From M3007 sp038327555 (GTDB lineage Bacteria; Bacteroidota; Bacteroidia; Chitinophagales; Saprospiraceae), in NCBI GenBank assembly GCA_038327555.1, contig JBBQLD010000092.1:1-12448 (forward strand): a DNA stretch of 12,448 nt, written 5' to 3'. Below, in pieces: positions 7,897 to 12,448 of the stretch; position 1 is the stretch's first letter, and each line of letters begins with the position of its first letter. The translations under genes and the position numbers were made by a program. The notes below the pieces were generated by a model. It was not told the DNA's origin. It did no database searches and saw only the letters and a program-made list of their open reading frames with translations.

Positions 7897-8391
7897 TTAC
7901 TTGCGTTGCAGCACGAGGCTGTCAGCAGGATATTGAGCTTTTAAGGAGTCCATATTCGTCTGAGCCCAAGAAACAAGGGTTTGTCGTTGTTGTTCGCTCA
8001 GTTTTGCATCGCCGTGCGTCCAAGTGTAGGAATTTAAAGGCATGTCGCCTTCTTTCACTATTTCGATGATCTCCTCAAACTTGTGATTTTGTACGGCTAA
8101 CTTGCGCTTGGTGAACTCAGAAAAATTGAGTTCGCGCTTACCTTCATGCATGTGATTCGCAAGCCAGGCTCCCACGGGTTGAATCTCAGCATACCAAGGA
8201 TATCGCGTCAAATTGCTATGGCAATCATAACAGGCAGGCTTTAAAATAGCCTCCACAGCAGCAGGAACGGGATATTTGGTAGACACATGATTGGTCTGAT
8301 CATTGGATACGTTGCGCATAGGGCGATACAATTGAGCCAGAATGAGCAGGGCCAAAAGGCCAAGAAGGGCGGGACGAATGAATTTTTTCAT
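7897..8391 (-). CDS. Membrane-anchored haem-binding domain protein with one CxxCH motif
   Basis: I take the ATG at 8391 (164 residues). The frame extends upstream to 8526, but those 45 residues are low-complexity and would bury the export signal MKKFIRPALLGLLALLILAQ. The mature part carries CYDCHSN (C54, C57, H58), a c-type haem attachment site, followed by RYPWYAEIQPVGAWLANHMHEGKRELNFSEF and a later EGDMP segment whose Met could be the second axial ligand. This order matches the Haem_bd family (PF14376), small periplasmic or membrane-tethered proteins frequent in Bacteroidota and thought to bind c-type haem. The redox partner is unknown. The gene is divergent from the histidine kinase gene across 213 bases and is first in a minus-strand series with the barrel gene, from which the palindrome at 7730-7762 probably separates it. 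Confidence 0.85.
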   Translation of the reverse strand: MKKFIRPALLGLLALLILAQLYRPMRNVSNDQTNHVSTKYPVPAAVEAILKPACYDCHSNLTRYPWYAEIQPVGAWLANHMHEGKRELNFSEFTKRKLAVQNHKFEEIIEIVKEGDMPLNSYTWTHGDAKLSEQQRQTLVSWAQTNMDSLKAQYPADSLVLQRK

Positions 8392-8520
8392 CGTGCAAAA
8401 GAACGAAGGGCAATTTTCCAGCAAGGTTAGAGTAGATGAAAGGGCGATTTGTGGAGATGATGGGGCAATAAGCGGATTTCTCATCGCCACAATCCCCTGC
8501 TTGGTCGTCACCCTTACCCC

Positions 8521-8547
8521 TTGCAATTTTTAGCAAGCTTACCTTTG
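8521..8547 (+). promoter_or_regulatory. Candidate Bacteroidota sigma-ABfr promoter for the histidine kinase operon
   Basis: TACCTTTG at 8540-8547 fits the Bacteroidota -7 element TAnnTTTG exactly. A TTG at 8521-8523 is the nearest -33 candidate, with a 16-base gap that is slightly short of the usual spacing of about 19 bases. Transcription would begin near 8552-8556, giving a leader of about 50 bases before the ATG at 8605. No equally good element was found for the divergent haem-binding gene. Confidence 0.45.
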
Positions 8548-8582
8548 GAACGCGATTGGAATAATGGTGCAATCCGCGTTCC
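8547..8582. promoter_or_regulatory. Inverted repeat directly downstream of the candidate -7 element
   Basis: GGAACGCGATTG (8547-8558) pairs with CAATCCGCGTTCC (8570-8582) around an 11-base spacer, with one bulged base in the right arm. It overlaps the expected transcription start of the kinase gene, so it is either an operator dyad or a 5' leader hairpin. LytTR regulators usually bind direct repeats, so it need not be the cognate regulator's site. Confidence 0.5.
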
Positions 8583-8604
8583 TTAGCAGCACAAATTTGA
8601 GCTT

Positions 8605-9633
8605 ATGTTAATGATGGGAAAAGGGAAACTTGTACAGCCGTTGGTACGCTGGTTGTTTCTGCTCGCCTTTTGGGCGGTCTGGCTGGCTTTGCCGTTTATT
8701 ATGATTGATGAGGACGATAAACAGCATCGGGAATTGTTTATCAAAATCATGCCAGCGTCCCTAACCAATGTGCTCTTGTTTTTTTTCATCGCGGAGTGGC
8801 TGGGGCCGTACTTTTTGAACCAGCAACGACTGAGAACTTACCTGCTTGTTGTGTTGGGTCTGGCGGTGTTTTTTATTGTGGGACAAGGTTTTATGAAAAG
8901 TTGGCTGCTGTTCCCCGACCACAGAGGCATTACGTTTCATATTTTTCGAGGCATGGTGCAAGTTTTGTTTGCTGCGGCCCTTGGGATCGGATATGCCCTG
9001 ATACGCCATACATTTCGCGAAGAAAAAGCGCGTCAGGAGCTGCAACAAGAGCGACTCAAATCCGAACTTTCCTTCCTTCGCTCCCAAATTAGCCCACATT
9101 TTATTTTCAATATTCTCAACAGCATCGTTTACCTCATTCGGTCTAAATCTGCGTTGGCCGAGCCCGTAACTTTGCAGCTTTCAGCCCTCATGCGTTACAT
9201 GCTTTATGAGCACGCAGATGCTCAAATACCACTGGAAAAAGAGATTGGATACTTAAAAAATTACGTTGAGCTTCAAACTATCCGCTTTGAAGAGGATGTT
9301 GAGATCCGGCTGAAAATTGAGGGTCAGGCTGCAGCACATGTCATAGAGCCAATGTTGATCATACCCTTTGTAGAAAACGCCTTCAAACACGGTGTCGGCC
9401 TGGTTAAATCGCCTGTGATCGATATTTCGGTAAACATGACGGAAAAACACTTGTCATTTGTCGTCCGAAATAAAATAACCCTGGACTGCCCAAAGAATAA
9501 AGACCGTAACTCCGGAATTGGTCTTCAAAATGTACGCCGTCGCTTGGAATTACTTTACCCTGGCGCACATGAACTGGAAATTGGGGAGAAAGAGGGCTGG
9601 TTTATAGCTCGGTTAAACCTGGTAATCCAATGA
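8605..9633 (+). CDS. LytS/YehU-type sensor histidine kinase (His_kinase PF06580)
   Basis: This 342-residue protein has four likely membrane helices (about 13-34, 52-70, 78-95 and 112-133), then a short coiled linker (EEKARQELQQERLKSELSFL) and the LytS-type kinase core. The phospho-acceptor box is QISPHFIFNILNSI with H165. The helical segment IPLEKEIGYLKNYVELQTIRF (209-229) is typical of the family. The ATP-binding N box is MLIIPFVENAFKHG with N258, and the G box is NSGIGLQNVRRRLELLYPG (302-320). There is no PAS, GAF or extracytoplasmic sensor domain, so the signal is probably sensed in the membrane. It should autophosphorylate and pass phosphate to the LytTR regulator encoded 52 bases downstream. 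The ATG at 8605 gives a normal N-terminus; the ATGs at codons 3 and 4 cannot be excluded. There is no Shine-Dalgarno sequence, as usual in this phylum. Confidence 0.93.
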   Translation: MLMMGKGKLVQPLVRWLFLLAFWAVWLALPFIMIDEDDKQHRELFIKIMPASLTNVLLFFFIAEWLGPYFLNQQRLRTYLLVVLGLAVFFIVGQGFMKSWLLFPDHRGITFHIFRGMVQVLFAAALGIGYALIRHTFREEKARQELQQERLKSELSFLRSQISPHFIFNILNSIVYLIRSKSALAEPVTLQLSALMRYMLYEHADAQIPLEKEIGYLKNYVELQTIRFEEDVEIRLKIEGQAAAHVIEPMLIIPFVENAFKHGVGLVKSPVIDISVNMTEKHLSFVVRNKITLDCPKNKDRNSGIGLQNVRRRLELLYPGAHELEIGEKEGWFIARLNLVIQ

Positions 9634-9685
9634 ACTTACACCATGATTGGCATCCAAATCCCCAAAATCCCCAATCCTAAAAATT

Positions 9686-10396
9686 ATGAAACTTTCCTGC
9701 CTAGCCATCGACGATGAAAGTCTGGGCCGTAAGATGTTGGAAGATAACATCCGGCAAGTCCCGTTTTTGGAACTCGCGGCCACCTGCAAAAATGCATTTG
9801 AGGCCATGGAGGTCTTGCAAGTCAAACCCGTGGATCTTATGTTTTTGGACATCCAAATGCCTGGAATGTTGGGAACGAAATTCCTCGAGACCCTGCCTGA
9901 AAAGCCCTTGGTGATTTTTGTTACAGCGTATTCCAATTACGCTGTGGAAAGTTATGATTTGAATGTGGTGGATTACCTGATGAAGCCTGTGCCGCTCGAA
10001 CGTTTTATCAAAGCAGCGCAAAAGGCTTTGGATATCAGGCAAAAAAACCTGGCTTCCACTCCTGCGCTTCCTGTTGATACCTCTAATTTCTTTTTTGTCA
10101 ACGTTGAATATTCCCTTGTAAAAATTATCGTGCCCGAGATCACACACATTGAAGGCATGAAAGACTATGTAAAAATCTATCTTGCAGGTATAAAAAGACC
10201 GGTTTTGACCAAATCCACCCTGAAAGGAATCGAGGGAAAATTACCAGCACAGGAATTCATGCGGGTACATAAATCGTTCATTGTCAACCTGAGTCGCATC
10301 GAATCTATTCGCAATCGGGAACTTAAAATCGGCCATTGGGAAATCCCGGTTGGCGAAGGAAATGTGGAGGAATTGATGCGATTTGTGCATTCGTAA
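9686..10396 (+). CDS. LytTR-family response regulator (cognate of the adjacent kinase)
   Basis: The chosen ATG at 9686 gives 236 residues beginning MKLSCLAIDDES, the usual start of a receiver domain. The in-frame TTG at 9647 would add a Pro/Lys/Ser-rich tail foreign to the family. The receiver (1-120) has the acidic pair D9/D10, phospho-acceptor D55 in MFLDIQMPG, T80 in FVTAY and K100 in YLMKP. The LytTR DNA-binding domain (about 132-236) shows FFFVNVEYSLVKI, ITHIEGMKDYVKIY, LKGIEGKLP and FMRVHKSFIVNLSRI. It follows the kinase by 52 bases on the same strand, so the two are probably one operon and one two-component system. It is clearly paralogous to the regulator on the opposite strand. The target genes cannot be told from the sequence. 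Confidence 0.93.
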   Translation: MKLSCLAIDDESLGRKMLEDNIRQVPFLELAATCKNAFEAMEVLQVKPVDLMFLDIQMPGMLGTKFLETLPEKPLVIFVTAYSNYAVESYDLNVVDYLMKPVPLERFIKAAQKALDIRQKNLASTPALPVDTSNFFFVNVEYSLVKIIVPEITHIEGMKDYVKIYLAGIKRPVLTKSTLKGIEGKLPAQEFMRVHKSFIVNLSRIESIRNRELKIGHWEIPVGEGNVEELMRFVHS

Positions 10397-10426
10397 AAAT
10401 AGGCAATAAGAGCCTTAGAGACACTT

Positions 10427-10446
10427 CCTGCTATTAAATCAGCAGG
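10427..10446. terminator. Weak hairpin between the two convergent regulator genes
   Basis: CCTGCT (10427-10432) and AGCAGG (10441-10446) form a 6-bp stem with an 8-base loop in the 50-base gap, directly before the minus-strand stop at 10447. Neither side has a good T-run, so a terminator role is only a guess from the convergent gene order. Confidence 0.25.
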
Positions 10447-11181
10447 TTACAACCGCTTCTTTTCAATCAATTTAAGCAAATCATCGCGGTAGTTCTTTCC
10501 GATGGGTAGGAGTTTTGGTTTGTCTTTTTCAAACACCTCCACCATATTGCCCTCAATGGCCAACACTTTGTCCATGGCCACGATGAATGAGCGGTGGATG
10601 CGACGAAAAAGATGTTTGGGCAGGCGCTCTTCCAGGTTCTTCATGGTTTGCAGGGTAATTACACGGCCTGCTACCAATCGAATAATGACATAATCCTTCA
10701 AACCTTCGATATAGATAATGTCATCAAAATTGACCTTTACCAGTTTCTTGTCGGCTTTCACAAAAAAGAAATCAAGTCCATCGTTGACCGCTGGCGCACC
10801 GCTTTGGCTGTGGTCGGCATTGGCAAGATCTGCCTGATCTACAGCCTTGTTGACCGCTTTCATGAATCGTTCGAGCGAAATAGGTTTCAGCAGATAGTCC
10901 AACGCATTGAGGTCAAAACCTTGTATCGCGTAGTTAGGATAGGCCGTTGTAAACACGATCATGGGTGGATCGATGAGTGTTTTAACGAAGTCAATACCCG
11001 TCAGTTGGGGCATTTGAATATCGAGAAACATCAGGTCTATCTGGTTGGTTTTCAATGCTTCATTCGCCTCAAGTGCATTGGAACAGCGCTTTACAAGGCG
11101 TAGTTCGGGCATTTGGGAAATGTAGGTCTCGAGTACGTCGAGTGCCAGCGGTTCGTCGTCTACTATAAGCACATTCAGCAT
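10447..11181 (-). CDS. Second LytTR-family response regulator, convergent paralogue
   Basis: These 244 residues start MLNVLIVDDEPLALDVLE. The receiver has D8/D9, phospho-acceptor D54 in MFLDIQMPQ, T79 in FTTAYPNYAI and K99 in YLLKPISLERF. A linker of about 20 residues (ANADHSQSGAPAVND) leads to a LytTR domain (about 136-244) with FFFVKADKKLVKV, IIYIEGLKDYVIIR, KNLEERLPKHLFRRIHRSFIV and GKNYRDDLLKLIEKK. Long matching stretches with the regulator at 9686-10396 (DLMFLDIQMP, RFMKA against RFIKA, FRRIHRSFIV against FMRVHKSFIV) show common descent. No histidine kinase gene accompanies it, since its upstream neighbour on minus is the AIM24-type gene 112 bases away. It may therefore take phosphate from the LytS-type kinase nearby or from a kinase elsewhere. 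The ATG at 11181 is the natural start. No promoter motif is evident upstream. Confidence 0.93.
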   Translation of the reverse strand: MLNVLIVDDEPLALDVLETYISQMPELRLVKRCSNALEANEALKTNQIDLMFLDIQMPQLTGIDFVKTLIDPPMIVFTTAYPNYAIQGFDLNALDYLLKPISLERFMKAVNKAVDQADLANADHSQSGAPAVNDGLDFFFVKADKKLVKVNFDDIIYIEGLKDYVIIRLVAGRVITLQTMKNLEERLPKHLFRRIHRSFIVAMDKVLAIEGNMVEVFEKDKPKLLPIGKNYRDDLLKLIEKKRL

Positions 11182-11293
11182 AAGGAAGGAATTTCGTTTC
11201 TTTTGAAAAGAGTGATTTATTTAAGCTATATTCGGAACAGATTTTTATGCTGCCGTTCCTTGTTAGGGTCTTAATTTGTCGAAGGGATTTACT

Positions 11294-12076
11294 TTAAATA
11301 CCATCCACCATTCGTCCCAAACCTCCGAGAATGCTGCCTTCTTCTTTGCCGCCGCTGCTGTAGGAGGCGAGTTTGGCCGCCAAACGACTCACTGGAAGCG
11401 ATTGTAACCAAACTTTACCAGGGCCACGCAAAACGGCAAAGAATAGACCTTCTCCACCAAAAACCATATTTCGGATCCCTTTTACGAATTGAATATCGTA
11501 GTTGACTTGCTGGGTGAACGCTACGATACAACCGGTGTCTACCCGCAACGTCTCCCCGGCACGAAGCTCGCGCTCAAAGATATAACCGCCGGCATGGACA
11601 AATGCCAATCCATCTCCTTCAAGTTTTTGCATAATGAAACCTTCTCCACCAAACAGGCCTGTACCTAGTTTGCGCTGGAATTCTATGCCAATTTGCACCC
11701 CTTTGGCTGCACAGAGAAAAGCATCTTTTTGGCATATTACTTTGCCACCAAGTGACTGCAAATCAAGTGGAACGATCTTTCCAGCATAGGGCGCCGCAAA
11801 GGTGACACGTTGTTTTTCGCCTCCATGATTGGTGTAGGTGGTCATGAAAAGGCTTTCTCCGGTGAGTACGCGTTTGCCAGCGGTCATTAATTTGCCAAAA
11901 AAACCTTCAGTGCGGCCACTCGCATCACCGAATACGGTAGCCATTTCAATCATATTGTCCATGAACATGAAACTGCCTGATTCCGCAATAACGGTTTCTT
12001 GTGGGTCAAGTTCAACTTCTACACACTGCATCTCTTCGCCGTAGATTTTGTAATCAAGTTCGTGATTTCTGCGCAT
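11294..12076 (-). CDS. AIM24 / TIGR00266-family protein
   Basis: The 260-residue product starts MRRNHELDYKIYGEEMQCVEVELDP and has the all-beta pattern of the AIM24 family (PF01987, TIGR00266): VIAESGSFMFMDNMIEM near the N-terminus, a Gly-rich FFGKLMTAGKRVLTGES, FAAPYAGKIVPLDL, GEGFIMQKLEGDGLAFVHAGG, LRVDTGCIVAF and FFAVLRGPGKVWLQSLPV. There is no signal peptide or membrane helix, so it is probably cytoplasmic, and the length is normal. Bacterial members have a fold likened to TRAP (tryptophan RNA-binding attenuator protein), but their biochemical role is unsettled, and the fungal namesake is a mitochondrial protein. The C-terminal 20 residues are Gly/Ser-rich (SSGGKEEGSILGG) and probably flexible. 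It lies 112 bases upstream of the second LytTR gene on the same strand, so co-transcription is possible but not shown. Confidence 0.88.
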   Translation of the reverse strand: MRRNHELDYKIYGEEMQCVEVELDPQETVIAESGSFMFMDNMIEMATVFGDASGRTEGFFGKLMTAGKRVLTGESLFMTTYTNHGGEKQRVTFAAPYAGKIVPLDLQSLGGKVICQKDAFLCAAKGVQIGIEFQRKLGTGLFGGEGFIMQKLEGDGLAFVHAGGYIFERELRAGETLRVDTGCIVAFTQQVNYDIQFVKGIRNMVFGGEGLFFAVLRGPGKVWLQSLPVSRLAAKLASYSSGGKEEGSILGGLGRMVDGI

Positions 12077-12252
12077 TGTGGGTTTCTAAAATTGTGAATT
12101 TAGCTGTAAATAAAGATGAAATAACTGGAGGCAAAAGTGGAGAAATAGAAGGATAGTACCTAAGGATTTCCCGACGAGGGGGCACTTTTTGTCGCTGAAA
12201 CTAGGTATTTGCTAACAAAACCTAAATATTGCTGACCATTTCGCTCAAGATT
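12077..12252. other. Intergenic region upstream of the AIM24-type gene
   Basis: These 176 bases are AT-rich near the gene and hold no open frame that looks coding. A minus-strand promoter for the AIM24-type gene is expected here, but no exact TAnnTTTG match was found; the nearest is TAGGTTTT on the minus strand (plus AAAACCTA near 12217-12224) and it lacks a good -33 partner. I see nothing else. Confidence 0.5.
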
Positions 12253-12345
12253 TTACAAAAAAACAGTCTTGCCGTGTGCCAAAGGGCTTTGCACAGCAAG
12301 ACTGAGTGAGACAAGTGCAAATCTGAAAAGCCTTTGCTTTTTCAT
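12253..12345 (-). CDS. Possible 30-residue signal-peptide-like small ORF overlapping a terminator
   Basis: On the minus strand an ATG at 12345 opens a 30-codon frame ending in TAA at 12253-12255. It begins MKKQRLFRFALVSLSLAV and continues QSPLAHGKTVFL. The basic start, hydrophobic core and short polar end after a small residue look like a Sec signal peptide. The last third of the frame is also the terminator hairpin and its T-run. It could be a remnant 5' end of a lost exported protein, a real small peptide, or chance. The nearest upstream stop in one edge frame is only seven bases away. No promoter or ribosome site supports it. Confidence 0.25.
   Translation of the reverse strand: MKKQRLFRFALVSLSLAVQSPLAHGKTVFL
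12257..12304 (-). terminator. Rho-independent terminator on the minus strand
   Basis: The arms CAGTCTTGCCGTG (12264-12276) and CACAGCAAGACTG (12292-12304) pair over 13 positions; the single non-Watson-Crick position is a G-U wobble when read as minus-strand RNA and a mismatch when read as plus. Seven T follow directly on the minus strand (A-run at 12257-12263). Stem, strand asymmetry and T-run together make a good intrinsic terminator for transcription entering from the right edge. Confidence 0.75.
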
Positions 12346-12352
12346 AATTGAA

Positions 12353-12448
12353 CTAGTGGCAGGGGCACGAAGTCTTTGATAGTTTGGTCAGATTATTTTG
12401 AGATGAGACTAGGCGCGACGAAGGATTGTAGCGGGCTCTCCATGACTG
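12353..12448 (-). CDS. Possible C-terminal tail of a gene beyond the right edge
   Basis: One minus-strand frame is open from the edge for 31 codons and stops at TAG 12353-12355; its end reads NNLTKLSKTSCPCH. The terminator about 50 bases further on fits a gene ending here. The other two minus frames stop at 12393 and 12409, so the assignment rests only on frame length. A plus-strand ATG at 12403 is also open to the edge (MRLGATKDCSG). The product cannot be named. Confidence 0.25.
   Translation of the reverse strand, partial: QSWRARYNPSSRLVSSQNNLTKLSKTSCPCH

Noticed and set aside
7889..7909. 7-bp hairpin over the stop codon of the haem-binding gene
   Set aside because: No T-run follows on the minus strand, and the stronger palindrome at 7730-7762 is a better terminator.
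8392..8526. N-terminal extension of the haem-binding protein to 8526
   Set aside because: It would place 45 unrelated residues before a perfect signal anchor beginning MKKF; the start at 8391 fits the family.
9643..9717. 24-codon ORF (MIGIQIPKIP start) overlapping the start of the first LytTR regulator
   Set aside because: Out of frame, low-complexity and without supporting signals; probably chance, though a coupling role cannot be excluded.
10594..11103. 169-codon plus-strand ORF over the second LytTR regulator
   Set aside because: Antisense shadow of a clear receiver plus LytTR protein.

Overview
The window reads as a chromosomal stretch of a Bacteroidota bacterium, most likely from the Saprospiria/Chitinophagia side, although no 16S rRNA gene or other marker fixes the genus. 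The evidence is a type IX secretion (Por) C-terminal sorting domain, a large CarboxypepD_reg/TonB-plug/beta-barrel outer-membrane protein, LytS/LytTR two-component genes in their usual Bacteroidota form, a Bacteroidota-type -7 element (TAnnTTTG), and no clear Shine-Dalgarno sequences.

Layout from left to right. At 2-1495 (+) is the 3' part of a secreted right-handed beta-helix protein with regularly spaced C-x-F-x-x-N turns and a T9SS tail. It converges on the next gene across a large nested inverted repeat (1540-1740). Three genes follow on the minus strand, read right to left: a small membrane-anchored haem-binding CxxCH protein (8391-7897), an outer-membrane beta-barrel receptor-like protein (7617-4981), and a 1053-residue UvrD-type helicase fused to a PD-(D/E)XK nuclease with four candidate Fe-S cysteines (4899-1738). 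The helicase carries an in-frame segment that looks like an inserted intergenic repeat.

A divergent control region (8392-8604) leads into a plus-strand LytS-type histidine kinase (8605-9633) and its LytTR response regulator (9686-10396). Tail-to-tail with that regulator lies a second, paralogous LytTR regulator (11181-10447, minus), preceded on the same strand by an AIM24/TIGR00266-family gene (12076-11294). The last 372 bases hold no clear gene. They do hold a good minus-strand rho-independent terminator (12257-12304), which overlaps a 30-codon signal-peptide-like ORF, and possibly the tail of a gene lying beyond the right edge.

How the genes fit together: the kinase and its regulator should form one membrane-signal-to-transcription pathway, and the facing paralogue is a candidate second output or an orphan. 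The beta-helix protein, the receptor-like barrel and the haem-binding protein are all predicted envelope or surface proteins. The helicase-nuclease is a DNA repair or end-processing enzyme with no evident functional link to its neighbours. No complete new multi-gene system is evident. The best leads are the repeat biology (1540-1740 and 3379-3406), the promoter-proximal inverted repeat at 8547-8582, the two-regulator arrangement, and the small ORF embedded in the terminator at the right edge.
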